DNA of 38,530 nt, taken from contig JAIKWZ010000012.1 in the NCBI GenBank assembly GCA_024684375.1, forward strand, positions 1 through 38,530, in the 5' to 3' direction. Both the position numbers and the translations under genes were made by a program. Positions 14,750-24,055 of the stretch are shown piece after piece. Position 1 is the stretch's first letter, and the number at the start of each line of letters is the position of its first letter. This DNA is from Clostridiales bacterium (lineage in GTDB: Bacteria > Bacillota > Clostridia > Christensenellales > Aristaeellaceae). The notes under the pieces are model-generated. The model saw only the letters and a list, made by a program, of their open reading frames with translations, made no database searches and had not been told where the DNA came from.

Positions 14750-16305
14750 TGGCCACTTACGCGCTTGTGATAATGGACGGGTTCGGCAACGGCCCGTCCG
14801 ACCCCAGGACCAACGCCATTCTCGCGCAGGGCACGCCCAACCTCGACGTGCTCAAAGCGAAGTATTCCGTGACCCAGATCGGCGCCAGCGGCGAGGACGT
14901 AGGTCTTCCCGACGGGCAGATGGGCAACAGCGAAGTGGGCCACACCAATATCGGCGCCGGCCGCGTGGTATACCAGATGCTGGTAAAGATCAGCAAAGAC
15001 ATCCGCGAAGGCGTGTTCTTCAGCAATCCTGCCCTGCTCAACGCGGTCAAGAACGTTAAGGACAACGCTTCCGCCCTTCACCTGATCGGACTGGTCTCCC
15101 CCGGCGGCGTGCACAGCCACACAGACCACCTTTACGGCCTGCTCAGGCTGGCAAAGATGCATGGCATCGAAAAGGTATACGTGCACTGCCTGCTTGACGG
15201 CCGCGACACGCCTCCCGCCAGCGCCCACGAGTACGTGAAGGAACTCGTGGAAAAAATGGCCGAGATCGGCGTGGGCAAGGTCGCCACGATAATGGGCCGC
15301 CTCTACGCCATGGACAGGGATTTCGCCTGGCAGAGAGTGGAAAAGGCGTACAACGCCATGGTGTGCGCCGAAGGCAACACCGGCAGCGATCCCGTGCAGG
15401 CCATACTGGATTCCTACGAAGTCATCGATGAAAAAGGCAAGCACCTGACCGACGAGTTCATGCTGCCCACCGTGATCGACCCCGAAGGCACCGTGAAGCC
15501 CAACGACTCCGTCGTGTTCTTCAACTTCCGTCCCGACCGGGCCAGAGAGATCACCCGCGCCTTCGTGGATCCCGAATTTACGGGCTTCGAGCGCAAAAAA
15601 GGCTTCTTCCCGCTCAAGTACGTATGCATGACGCAGTACGACGCCACCATGCCCAATGTGGAGATCGCCTATCCCCCGGAGAGCCTCGACATGACCATGG
15701 GCGAATACCTGTCCAAACTGGGCAAGACCCAGCTGCGCATCGCCGAGACCCAGAAATACGCCCACGTCACCTTCTTCTTCAACGGCGGCGAAGAGCGCGT
15801 GTTCCCCGGCGAGGACAGGATACTGGTGCCGTCCCCGGACGCAAAAGAAGTGCCCACCTTCGACCTTAAGCCCGAGATGAGTGCCTACGAGGTGACCGAC
15901 GCGGTACTTCCCGTGATCAGGGAAGACAAGTACGACGTCATCATACTGAACTTTGCCAACTGCGACATGGTGGGTCATACCGGCATCATCCCCGCCACCA
16001 TGAAAGCGGTCAAGACCGTGGACGAGTGCGTGGGCAAGGTAGCTCAGGCCATAGTCGAAGGCGGCGGCAAGCTCATTATCACCGCCGACCACGGCAACGC
16101 GGACATGATGATCGACCCCGTCAGCGGCGAGCCCTTCACCGCCCACACCACCAACCCGGTGCCGGTGATCGTGGTTGACCCCGCCGACCCCAAAAAGCAG
16201 CTGCGGGACGGCGGCCGCCTGTGCGACCTGTGCCCCACCCTGCTGGATCTGATGGGCCTTGATAAACCCGCCCAGATGACGGGAGAAAGCCTCATAATCC
16301 ACTAA
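14749..16305 (+). CDS. gpmI: 2,3-bisphosphoglycerate-independent phosphoglycerate mutase
   Basis: The 518-residue protein has the alkaline-phosphatase-like fold of iPGM (usual length about 510). Asp10 in VIMDGFG and catalytic Ser61 in GQMGNSEVGHTNIG are present, followed by GGVHSHTDHL, DGRDTPP, FNFRPDRAREIT, and the metal site TADHGNADMM near the C-terminus. It converts 3-phosphoglycerate to 2-phosphoglycerate with two metal ions, usually Mn. It is the last gene of the operon before a strong terminator; no enolase gene follows. Confidence 0.98.
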   Translation: MATYALVIMDGFGNGPSDPRTNAILAQGTPNLDVLKAKYSVTQIGASGEDVGLPDGQMGNSEVGHTNIGAGRVVYQMLVKISKDIREGVFFSNPALLNAVKNVKDNASALHLIGLVSPGGVHSHTDHLYGLLRLAKMHGIEKVYVHCLLDGRDTPPASAHEYVKELVEKMAEIGVGKVATIMGRLYAMDRDFAWQRVEKAYNAMVCAEGNTGSDPVQAILDSYEVIDEKGKHLTDEFMLPTVIDPEGTVKPNDSVVFFNFRPDRAREITRAFVDPEFTGFERKKGFFPLKYVCMTQYDATMPNVEIAYPPESLDMTMGEYLSKLGKTQLRIAETQKYAHVTFFFNGGEERVFPGEDRILVPSPDAKEVPTFDLKPEMSAYEVTDAVLPVIREDKYDVIILNFANCDMVGHTGIIPATMKAVKTVDECVGKVAQAIVEGGGKLIITADHGNADMMIDPVSGEPFTAHTTNPVPVIVVDPADPKKQLRDGGRLCDLCPTLLDLMGLDKPAQMTGESLIIH

Positions 16306-16320
16306 GTATTTAAAACAGCG

Positions 16321-16352
16321 CCTCCGCAGTCATAATGACTGCGGAGGCATTT
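16321..16352. terminator. Bidirectional terminator after gpmI
   Basis: CCTCCGCAGTCA (16321-16332) and TGACTGCGGAGG (16336-16347) form a perfect 12-bp stem with a 3-base loop, with ATTTTC on the plus side and a short T run on the minus side. It can serve both gpmI and the converging Lgt-like gene. Confidence 0.9.
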
Positions 16353-16377
16353 TCATGCAAGCGCGCGTCTGTGATCT

Positions 16378-17334
16378 CTACTCCCTTGCGGCTTTATTCT
16401 TCCAAATCAGCCCGAACACTATAGGCAATTCCAAGAACCGCTCGTACAGCACGTATAGCAGTAAGTTGTCTACGTCCCTGCGGTCTATCATAAGCTCTAT
16501 GCCCACCGCTGCGCCCACAGCCACCGCGATGATGACCACGGCCCAAATGACCGCTTTTTTGCTTAAGCGCGCCGCGAAAACAAGCAGCGGCACAGCGAAC
16601 ATCACGGCCGCCAGCACCTGCTGCAGACTCACGAAGGACAGACGCATATGGAAATCGAACCTAAGGCTTTCCCAAAGCACCTGAGTGCAGCCGAACAGCA
16701 GCATGGCAACGAGGAACGCGTCCCCCGGCTTCTTTTCCCGGTACAGGGCGATAAACGCGACAACGGCAAGTACGAAGGCGCACACGGCCTCAAAAATGTA
16801 GGTATTCAGGTAGCTTACGCCGTAGCCGTCTGATGTGACCAGAAACGTTCCGTCAAGCCACTTGATGGCCAAGGGGCGGCTGCGTCCCAGCAGATTCATA
16901 AAATACTCGTCGGAAATGAAGCGTTCTCCGACCCGGGCGCAGGCTACGAACACCAGCAGCGCGGGAGCCAGCGCATCCAGGAACGCTCCGGCCGAGGTCT
17001 TCGTTATCCTTGCGCAGATGAGTCCCGCCGCGCACGCGCCAAGCAGCGCGCCCATCATGGACAGGCCGCCGTCCCATATCCTGAGCGCCGCGGACACGGA
17101 CGCTATCATGGCGAAGTTGGCGTCCAGCATGCAGAACAGCACTCTGGAGCAGATCAGCCCCAGCGGCAGCGCGAGCACTCCGAACAGAAGCACGGCGTCG
17201 CTTTTCAGGCCGCGTTTTTTGCCGCTGAAACACAGCGTCAAAAGCGCCAGCAGCGCGCCTACCGCAGCGCACAGCCCGTAATAATAGACCTTCAGGCCGA
17301 ATACGCTGAAATAATACAGACTTTCCTCAGGCAT
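16378..17334 (-). CDS. Divergent Lgt-like integral membrane protein
   Basis: The 318-residue protein has about seven hydrophobic segments and the overall pattern of prolipoprotein diacylglyceryl transferase: YYYGLCAAVGALLA, then IWDGGLSMMGALLGA, then ACARVGERFISDEYF. In true Lgt the second block reads GGLSxHGGLxG and the third GRxGNFxNxE. Here the catalytic-region His is Met and the GRxGNF signature is degraded to ARVGERF. It may be a paralogue with altered chemistry or another role. It starts 3 bp after the stop of the phosphodiester glycosidase gene, within one operon. Confidence 0.7.
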   Translation of the reverse strand: MPEESLYYFSVFGLKVYYYGLCAAVGALLALLTLCFSGKKRGLKSDAVLLFGVLALPLGLICSRVLFCMLDANFAMIASVSAALRIWDGGLSMMGALLGACAAGLICARITKTSAGAFLDALAPALLVFVACARVGERFISDEYFMNLLGRSRPLAIKWLDGTFLVTSDGYGVSYLNTYIFEAVCAFVLAVVAFIALYREKKPGDAFLVAMLLFGCTQVLWESLRFDFHMRLSFVSLQQVLAAVMFAVPLLVFAARLSKKAVIWAVVIIAVAVGAAVGIELMIDRRDVDNLLLYVLYERFLELPIVFGLIWKNKAARE

Positions 17335-17337
17335 CGT

Positions 17338-18453
17338 TTAATCGCTCCAGCTTTTTGGGTCCACGGAAGTGGCAAAGTATATGCAGTCGTTAATAGCCCT
17401 CAGTTTGTCGGTGCTGTGGTCGCCCTTGTACACGGTCTTCCCAAGCACCATGATGGCGGAGTTGCCTCCGTCCAGGTTGTACGCCTGCTGGCAGCCCAGC
17501 TCGAACATGAAGTGCGCCAGCTGCTGATGTGTCATGCCTTTTTCCTCGTCGCCTCTGCCCTCAACGAGCACCACCACATAGGAGCATTCTCCAAGCTGGC
17601 CTATGGCCATTCGGGGCTGCTGGGAGTTAGGCACATAGAGGGTGTAGTTGCACTTCATTTCCTTGCCGTCCTTGACCAGGGCGGGGCCGAACGAGAAGCC
17701 GTTTATTATCTTGTGTTTCTCTCTGATCTCTTTTATCTCTTTTTTCTGATCGTCGGCTTTTTTTGTGGACAGCACTATATGAAAATCGCCGTTTTCATCT
17801 ATGATCAATATGTCTCTGGTCGTTTTGATATTGTTGCGCACCTTGATGCCCATGCGGTACTCAAACGGGGTATACTTGGGGGCGATGGTATAGTAGTCAC
17901 CGTTTATGGCGAGCACGGCGTTGTATTTTTCCGCCATAGCCACCACGGTGCCCGTGCGCGTGGACTCGACGTTTTTGCCCGCTACACCCGTGCGCAGCTG
18001 GGTCGGGGAAGCTATTTCCACATAGGCGATATACCCGGAAAAGCCCTTATCGTCATCCTGAAAGCTCTGTACGTCGACCCTGATGGAAGCGTCCTCGTAG
18101 CTGCGGTCGCCGTAAGCGGCAGGGTTCGGCTGCTTGCCCGGCGTCAGATCGATGGGAAGTTCGGCCAGTTTCGTGTCCACTCTGGCAAGGGAAGCGCCCA
18201 CGGCCTGTACTGACATGCCCTCCTCGACCTGGGCAGCCGCTTCGCCTTCAGTCTGGGCAGCCGCTTCGTCCTCGGCCCGGGCATACAGGAAGGAGAAGGC
18301 TTCCTCCAGCCAGTCATCGTCCTCTTCAAGCCATTCGTCATCATCCTCTTCCTGGCTTACGTAGAGCATGCTGCCGCCGGAAAGAACGCAAGGCAGTGAT
18401 AAAAACATGAGCGCCAATACAACGATCAGCAGAAAACGCACGGTCTTACTCAT
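17338..18453 (-). CDS. Secreted or anchored phosphodiester glycosidase (NAGPA-domain) protein
   Basis: The start chosen is ATG 18453, eight bases after AGGAG, giving about 371 residues; a longer frame begins at 18477 without a site. The N-terminus is a signal peptide or anchor (FLLIVVLALMFLSLPCVLS). It is followed by a very acidic stretch rich in DDD, EW and LEE and a low-complexity Ala/Glu region. The C-terminal 250 residues match the NAGPA domain: YNAVLAINGDYY, GFSFGPALVKDG, RMAIGQLG, VVLVEGRG, and NLDGGNSAIMVL. Such domains hydrolyse GlcNAc-1-phosphodiester-type bonds on surface glycans. The substrate is unknown. Confidence 0.85.
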   Translation of the reverse strand: MSKTVRFLLIVVLALMFLSLPCVLSGGSMLYVSQEEDDDEWLEEDDDWLEEAFSFLYARAEDEAAAQTEGEAAAQVEEGMSVQAVGASLARVDTKLAELPIDLTPGKQPNPAAYGDRSYEDASIRVDVQSFQDDDKGFSGYIAYVEIASPTQLRTGVAGKNVESTRTGTVVAMAEKYNAVLAINGDYYTIAPKYTPFEYRMGIKVRNNIKTTRDILIIDENGDFHIVLSTKKADDQKKEIKEIREKHKIINGFSFGPALVKDGKEMKCNYTLYVPNSQQPRMAIGQLGECSYVVVLVEGRGDEEKGMTHQQLAHFMFELGCQQAYNLDGGNSAIMVLGKTVYKGDHSTDKLRAINDCIYFATSVDPKSWSD

Positions 18454-18508
18454 TTCAAAAGCTCCTGTTTCGCCCAAAGGCGTTATTGAACCAAAAGATA
18501 ACTATTAT

Positions 18509-18514
18509 ATTATA
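18509..18514 (-). promoter_or_regulatory. Possible -10 of the phosphodiester glycosidase operon
   Basis: TATAAT occurs on the minus strand at 18514-18509, in an AT-rich patch about 56 bp upstream of the start codon. No convincing -35 lies at the right distance, so the call is weak. Confidence 0.4.
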
Positions 18515-18644
18515 CCACATTAATTCCCGAACATTATAAAAATAGGGTAAATTTTTCCCGACCGTTCCCGTTCAGGAGCGGTGTTGATTATTCGACTTTT
18601 GAGGGTGCGAAAAAGTTCCTGACCGCTCAGGCGCAGGCGCGCTC

Positions 18645-18673
18645 TTGCCATTTAAAGCGGATTGTGCTACAAT
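18645..18673 (+). promoter_or_regulatory. Promoter of the alpha/beta hydrolase gene
   Basis: TTGCCA (18645-18650) and TACAAT (18668-18673) have a 17-bp spacer and place the transcript start about 27 bp before the GTG start codon. Confidence 0.8.
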
Positions 18674-18706
18674 TATGTTCGATACTATATCAGGCGGAGG
18701 CGCGGC

Positions 18707-19585
18707 GTGAGATTCAGGGTGCAAAAGGGTATGCGCCGGTTCGATGGTGTGGGCATGTACTTCAAGGTCTACACTCCCCTTGACGTGCCTGTAATTCGCC
18801 GGGTGGCGTGCATATGCTCCCCCTTGAGCGACGCAGGCAGTTTCGACAGCCTGTGCCGTGAGCTGGCCAAACAGGGCTGCCTGTGCGTGACGGTGGAGCT
18901 TCCCGGCTTCGGCCACACTCCCGTGCACGCGCCTCAGGACAACCGCACCCGCGCCAAGCTCGTGTGGGGCGTGTTGGACGAGGTGGAGATATCACGCGGA
19001 GAGGACGAATGCAAATGGCACCTGCTGGGCCACGGCTCCGGCGCGGGCGTCGCGCTCATGATGACCACTCTATACCCAGGGAGCGTGCTCAGCCGCGTAC
19101 TGATCTCCCCCGTCACCCATATTTTCGGCTACAAAAAGCGCACCTTCCGCTTAAGCGACATAAAGCGCTGGTACTATCTGCAAAAGTACAGATTCTTTGC
19201 ATCCCACCCCCGCCGGGCGCTGGAAAAAATCAAGGAGCTGTACGGCCCCAAGCTCAGGCATGACCGCGCCCAGGAATTGCTGAAAAACTTTTTCCGCAGG
19301 GGACGCGGCGAGATACTGCTGGAGATGCTGGAAAAGGGCTATTACTTACCCGACGAGGCTTACGAGACCGACCGTCCCGTAATGACCCTGCTGGGGGACG
19401 AGGATCCCATGGGGCAGGAGATATTCGACCGGCTGTTCAATTCCCTCTCCGGGGTAAAGGTGCGTGAGATCCACCCCATCAATACCCGCCACATGTGCAT
19501 GGAGACGGACTGGAGCGTGGTCAAGGACTGGGTAAAGGGCTGGCTGGACTTCACCGAAGGCAAGGTCAAGCAGCCGGGAAGATAA
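18707..19585 (+). CDS. Alpha/beta hydrolase
   Basis: The likely start is GTG 18707, six bases after GGAGG; the promoter lies too close for the longer upstream frame. The product is about 292 residues. The nucleophile elbow is HLLGHGSGAGVAL with Ser as nucleophile near residue 120. LLGDEDPMG supplies a candidate acid and NTRHMCMETDW the catalytic His near the C-terminus. An oxyanion-side motif is VACICSPLSDAG. It is probably a cytosolic esterase or lipase-like enzyme of unknown substrate, transcribed alone between its promoter and a terminator. Confidence 0.85.
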   Translation: MRFRVQKGMRRFDGVGMYFKVYTPLDVPVIRRVACICSPLSDAGSFDSLCRELAKQGCLCVTVELPGFGHTPVHAPQDNRTRAKLVWGVLDEVEISRGEDECKWHLLGHGSGAGVALMMTTLYPGSVLSRVLISPVTHIFGYKKRTFRLSDIKRWYYLQKYRFFASHPRRALEKIKELYGPKLRHDRAQELLKNFFRRGRGEILLEMLEKGYYLPDEAYETDRPVMTLLGDEDPMGQEIFDRLFNSLSGVKVREIHPINTRHMCMETDWSVVKDWVKGWLDFTEGKVKQPGR

Positions 19586-19594
19586 AAGCTAAAA

Positions 19595-19615
19595 GGGCAG
19601 CGCAACGCGCTGCCC
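19595..19615. terminator. Bidirectional terminator between hydrolase and ABC exporter genes
   Basis: GGGCAGCGC (19595-19603) and GCGCTGCCC (19607-19615) pair perfectly around AAC. T-rich sequence lies on both outer sides, strongest on the minus strand, so it can end both converging transcripts. Confidence 0.85.
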
Positions 19616-19667
19616 TTCAGTTTATCCCGCTTGATCGGAAGCCGTGTCTGCTGCCTTTACGCTGCCT

Positions 19668-21509
19668 TCATTCCTCCGTTTTGCTGAACTGCGTCTCGTA
19701 CAGTTCCTGATATGTGCCGCCCGCGTGCACAAGGTCGCTGTGCCGGCCCCGCTCCACTATCCGGCCGTCCTTGACCACCAGTATCTCGTCCGCTGCCAGG
19801 ATAGTGGACAGGCGGTGGGCGATAAGTATGCTGGTACGCTCCTGGATCAGCGGGTCTATGGCAGCCTGTATCGCTTTTTCGCTTATGGAGTCCAGCGCGG
19901 AGGTGGCCTCGTCGAATATCAGCAGGGCAGGATCCTTGAGCAGTACCCGCGCTATCGAGATGCGCTGCTTTTCGCCCCCGGAGAGCTTAAGCCCGCGGTT
20001 GCCCACCATGGTGTCCAGACCGTCCGGCTGGCGGAGGATAAATTCGTATATGTTCGCCTTTTTGCACGCCTCGACCATCTCTTCCTCTGTGGCGTCGGGT
20101 TTGGCGTACTTAAGGTTTTCGCGTATGGTGCCGTTGAACAGGTAGGTCTCCTGGGTCACCACGCCGATCTCGTCCCGCAGGGAGTTAAGGGTGTAGTCTC
20201 TCACGTCCGTGCCGTCGAATCTGACCGTGCCGCCTGTCGCGTCCCACAGGCGCGGGATAAGGTTCACGATGGTGCTCTTGCCTGAGCCGCTGGGCCCCAC
20301 GATGGCTATGCAGTCCCCGCTTTTCAGCGTGAAATCGATATCCTTAAGTATCATGCGGCTGCCGTCGTAAGTGAAGTCCACCTTCTCGAATGTGACCTCT
20401 CCCCTGGCGTTTTTAAGTTCCTTAGCGCCGGGCTTGTCGTCTATCTCCGGCACCATGTCGTAATACTCGAATATGCGCGTGAACATGGCCATGGAGCGGA
20501 TCCAGTCCACCTGGATGTTCAAAAGGCTGTTCACTGGGCCGTACATGCGCCCAAGCAGCGCCACCAGCACGGTGATGTCGCCCACCGTCAGGTCGTAGCC
20601 GTGGTTTATCATCAGGATGCCGCCCACCAGGTACAAAAGCATGGGGCCGATGGTAGTCAGTGTGCTCAGCAGCATAAAGAACCAGCGTCCCGCCATTTTC
20701 TCCCTTATGTTCAGCTTTATCATACGGCCGTTGGCCTCTTCGTAGCGCTGGTACTCCGCCTTTTCCCGCCCGAACAGCTTGGTCAGAAGCTGGCCGCTCA
20801 CGGAGAGGGTCTCGTTCAATATGCCGTTTATCTCGTCATTGCACGCCTGGGCCTCGCTGGCCAGCTTCCAGCGCGTCTTGCCTGCCATGCGTGTAGGCAG
20901 GGTGAACAGGGGCACCACCACTATGCCCACCAGCGCCAGTATCCAGTTCTTGCGGAACATGGCTATCACCGCCACCACAAGGGTGATCGTGTTGGAAAGG
21001 ATGCTGGCGAACGTGCCTGAGATCACCGTTTCCACGCCGGAGATGTCGCTGGTCATGCGGGTGATGATGTCGCCCTGGTTGGCGCTTGTAAAGAAGCGCT
21101 GGGACATCTTCTGCAGGTGGCGGTACATCTGGTTGCGCATATCCCTGGAAATATGCTGGGAGATCCAGGTGTTCAGATAATTCTGCCCCACGCCGATCAG
21201 GTTGCTCGCCAGATGCAGCGCCAGGGACAGGATTATCAGCTTGATCAGCGCCGAAATGCCCTCCCCTATCCAGCCGCCCGGCTGTTTGCCCGCCAGTACG
21301 TCCACTATGCTGCCCGTAAGTATGGACGGGAACAGGCTGCACACGCTGGCTACCGCTATGCAGACAAGCACCAGCGTCAGCTGCCTCCAGTAAGGTTTAA
21401 GGTATGAAAACACCCTTGCCAGCAGCGCCCCTGTAACCTTGGGGGTGTTCTGTTTCTCTTCGTCGGTCAGGAAGCTCGCCCTGCCCATATGTCCGCGTCC
21501 GCCCTGCAT
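19668..21509 (-). CDS. ABC exporter, fused membrane and ATPase domains
   Basis: The start is ATG 21509, eight bases after AAGGAG, giving 613 residues (a GTG nine bases upstream is possible). A six-helix membrane domain covers about residues 40-345. The ATPase domain follows: Walker A VGPSGSGKST around residue 405, Q-loop VVTQETYLF, signature LSGGEKQRISIARVLL, Walker B LLIFDEATSALD, and H-loop IAHRLSTI. It is a half-size type IV exporter of the MsbA/LmrA/BmrA group that would act as a homodimer, since no partner gene is adjacent. The substrate (lipid, drug or peptide) cannot be assigned. Confidence 0.95.
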   Translation of the reverse strand: MQGGRGHMGRASFLTDEEKQNTPKVTGALLARVFSYLKPYWRQLTLVLVCIAVASVCSLFPSILTGSIVDVLAGKQPGGWIGEGISALIKLIILSLALHLASNLIGVGQNYLNTWISQHISRDMRNQMYRHLQKMSQRFFTSANQGDIITRMTSDISGVETVISGTFASILSNTITLVVAVIAMFRKNWILALVGIVVVPLFTLPTRMAGKTRWKLASEAQACNDEINGILNETLSVSGQLLTKLFGREKAEYQRYEEANGRMIKLNIREKMAGRWFFMLLSTLTTIGPMLLYLVGGILMINHGYDLTVGDITVLVALLGRMYGPVNSLLNIQVDWIRSMAMFTRIFEYYDMVPEIDDKPGAKELKNARGEVTFEKVDFTYDGSRMILKDIDFTLKSGDCIAIVGPSGSGKSTIVNLIPRLWDATGGTVRFDGTDVRDYTLNSLRDEIGVVTQETYLFNGTIRENLKYAKPDATEEEMVEACKKANIYEFILRQPDGLDTMVGNRGLKLSGGEKQRISIARVLLKDPALLIFDEATSALDSISEKAIQAAIDPLIQERTSILIAHRLSTILAADEILVVKDGRIVERGRHSDLVHAGGTYQELYETQFSKTEE

Positions 21510-21543
21510 TAGACTCACTCCTTCCGCTAAACGGCTTTGTGCA

Positions 21544-21572
21544 ATAATATCATTTCATCCTCTTTTTTGCAA
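21544..21572 (-). promoter_or_regulatory. Promoter of the ABC exporter gene
   Basis: On the minus strand TTGCAA (21572-21567) and TATTAT (21549-21544) are spaced by 17 bp, 34 bp upstream of the ATG. Confidence 0.75.
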
Positions 21573-21662
21573 GCGATACCCTTTTTCTGTCAGCGTGACC
21601 GGCTGAAAACTGCCCATGCCGGGCGTATTTGTAAAATATAGCACTATTCATGGGCTAAGCCC

Positions 21663-21691
21663 TTTACACTCAGGATGAAATCCTGTAAAAT
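21663..21691 (+). promoter_or_regulatory. Promoter of the 774-residue secreted protein gene
   Basis: TTTACA (21663-21668) and TAAAAT (21686-21691) with a 17-bp spacer lie 32 bp upstream of the ATG. Confidence 0.75.
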
Positions 21692-21723
21692 AAGTACCTG
21701 AGAAACCTATGGAGGGAATATAT

Positions 21724-24048
21724 ATGAAACGCTTGACGAGTCTGCTTCTCGCTGTACTGCTCGCGTTGGCCTGCGTGTGTGAGCTCGCTCCCGCCGGATT
21801 TACGGCGGAAGCCGCGCAGAAAAAGCAGCTTGCGGATTACGGGCTTTGCGAAACGCCTTTTGACCTGATCTCCACCGCTGAGATCGCTCTGGAAGACGGC
21901 GCGGATTCCAAGTGGGTGCTTTCCGAAATAAACAGATACTCCGGAAGCGGAGATTTCACGAACGAGCTTCAGTGGACAATAGAAAACCTCCTTGCCTTAA
22001 ACAGCAAGTCCTTCCAGACCACCGCTAAAGCGATCGGAGCTACGGTGGAAGACGGCGAGGTCGTCATCGGCGACAACAGGGCGATAGATGTGACGACTCC
22101 CGCCGCCGAGAACTATGAGCTGGACTGGGATCCGTACTCCGTCCCGCAGGAAGATGACTCTTCAAGCAGTTTTGACAAGGTCAAGAAGCTGTATAAAATC
22201 AGCAACCCCCAGTTCTGCTTTAAACCCGCAATCTGGTCCGAATCCCAGTTCAAGCAGGTGTTCGGAACCGAATACAGCAAGTTCAAGCCCGCCAAAGCCC
22301 GCACAGGGTACACCTGCGTGGTCATAAAAAGCGACGCCAAGTGCTCTCCCCTGCGCGCCTGGGACAAAGGCGACAACAGCGAATTCATCGAGGCCCTGCT
22401 TAAGAACGTTGAGGCACTGGCGGAACAGATGGGCGAGGACGCGCCCGTACTTACCGGCAATCCCCAGCTGGCTTCGACCTTCTGGGTATTCAACGTCACC
22501 TACCCCAGGTACGCCTCATACGGCAACGGAATCACTGGATATCATTGCGAAGCCACTCTGAGCGTTGTGAACGCGGTCACTAAAAAGATAATCGGCGAAG
22601 TCAAGTACAAGAACAAACTGCCCGACATAATCTACTCATGGAATGAAGACAAGACCGCCGACCCCGGCATCCCCGACCTGAGCGCGGACAGCGGCTTCAA
22701 ATCCATGGCGGAAAAAGCAGTGAGCTTCATGAACAAGGAGCGCATTTCCTCCGAGGCCGACAACAAGATAACCGCCCAGAATGTGGAAAGAACACTTAAC
22801 GGCGTGCTTTTGCAGGAGGCCGCCAAAATGAGCGACCCCTGGGAGGCCGCCATATACGAAAGCGGCGCTCAGAATGTGACTCTGAAAGGCAATACCATTA
22901 CGTTCTATATGCGCGCTTACGCTATAGGCACGAGCAGTATCGGCAAATATGCTAACGCAAAAAATAAGAGGACTTGGCTTGAAACAGCGCTGAAGAACGC
23001 CGGCAGATATCTTCTCAAGCAGACGCTCAAACTCAAAGACGGGAAGATCACCAGCAGCAGCCTCAAGGAGCTGCAGACATCCGTAAAAAAATACGCGAAG
23101 ACCGCCAAGAACACTTTCGGCGGTTCCGATATGGCCAACGCGCTCAAGAACTACCTGTTTCCGGCGCCGGTTTCCGGCAAGGTGACCAAGGGCTCCCAGC
23201 TCACGTCATTCACGGGCAACTTCAAAAACGCCCTGAAGGCCATTGAAGACATCCGGCCCGATGAACTTTCCAATGACGCACTTGCAGCTTTGTTCTATGC
23301 CCAGAAGAAGATCAAGCTCGACGCTAAGGACGGCCCCCACTCGATAATGATCGAGTGCACCGGCGTTGCCACGGATTCGCTTCTGGCCAACGCGAGCAAG
23401 GCGTCGCTGGACAAGCTCGCCAACGTGGAAAGCGCCTCCCGCAAAACCGACCGCACTTCTCTTGAAAAAACTCTGATCTCATACCTCAAGGTGAAGGCTG
23501 TCACCATGAAGGAAAAAGCCAGCAATACATTCGTGCTCACACTGGACATAGATGAGCTGGTCAAAGGAATTTATCCCTCGGAGTACAAAACCTTCCTGGA
23601 ACGGTACACTGTTCAGGACACGCTGGATGAGCTTGAGGAAAAAGCTTCTCTGCTGCCCAAGCAGAAGGCAAGCGAACTGCCTAAAAACGGCATAATGAAC
23701 GGCGGAAAGAGCGGAACCAGGGTAGATATCAAGCTGGACAAGAGCTCTGATCCGACCTATGTCCAGATCCGCAATGCAAGTACCGACAAGCTGGTCGCCA
23801 GCGCGTTCCTGCGTGCGGGCAAGACGGTCAGTCTCAAGGTGCCCGCGGGCAATTACATTTTGTACTACTGCTCCGGCCCATACTGGTACGGAAAAACCGT
23901 AATGTTCTCCTCATTGGGCGTCTACCAGAAGAGCGAAGTGCAGCAGATCAAGAACATCAAAAACAAGTATACCCAGCTGACGCTTCATTCGGACGGCGGC
24001 AATGTAAAAGTCTACGGCGCCGATCCAAATGATTTTCTTGGTGATTAG
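21724..24048 (+). CDS. Large secreted protein of unknown function
   Basis: The start is ATG 21724, seven bases after GGAGGG, giving 774 residues. A clear signal peptide (LTSLLLAVLLALACVCELAPAG) is followed by a cut site near FTAEAAQ. The rest is hydrophilic and lysine-rich, with long helical stretches (residues about 230-500). The C-terminal 110 residues look like a beta-sandwich (VQIRNASTDKLVASAFLRAG, TVSLKVPAGNYILYYCSG). I recognise no catalytic motif, no sortase signal and no cell-wall-binding repeat. It is monocistronic with its own promoter and a strong terminator. An envelope-associated or exported role is all that can be supported. Confidence 0.85.
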   Translation: MKRLTSLLLAVLLALACVCELAPAGFTAEAAQKKQLADYGLCETPFDLISTAEIALEDGADSKWVLSEINRYSGSGDFTNELQWTIENLLALNSKSFQTTAKAIGATVEDGEVVIGDNRAIDVTTPAAENYELDWDPYSVPQEDDSSSSFDKVKKLYKISNPQFCFKPAIWSESQFKQVFGTEYSKFKPAKARTGYTCVVIKSDAKCSPLRAWDKGDNSEFIEALLKNVEALAEQMGEDAPVLTGNPQLASTFWVFNVTYPRYASYGNGITGYHCEATLSVVNAVTKKIIGEVKYKNKLPDIIYSWNEDKTADPGIPDLSADSGFKSMAEKAVSFMNKERISSEADNKITAQNVERTLNGVLLQEAAKMSDPWEAAIYESGAQNVTLKGNTITFYMRAYAIGTSSIGKYANAKNKRTWLETALKNAGRYLLKQTLKLKDGKITSSSLKELQTSVKKYAKTAKNTFGGSDMANALKNYLFPAPVSGKVTKGSQLTSFTGNFKNALKAIEDIRPDELSNDALAALFYAQKKIKLDAKDGPHSIMIECTGVATDSLLANASKASLDKLANVESASRKTDRTSLEKTLISYLKVKAVTMKEKASNTFVLTLDIDELVKGIYPSEYKTFLERYTVQDTLDELEEKASLLPKQKASELPKNGIMNGGKSGTRVDIKLDKSSDPTYVQIRNASTDKLVASAFLRAGKTVSLKVPAGNYILYYCSGPYWYGKTVMFSSLGVYQKSEVQQIKNIKNKYTQLTLHSDGGNVKVYGADPNDFLGD

Positions 24049-24055
24049 ACCCGGA

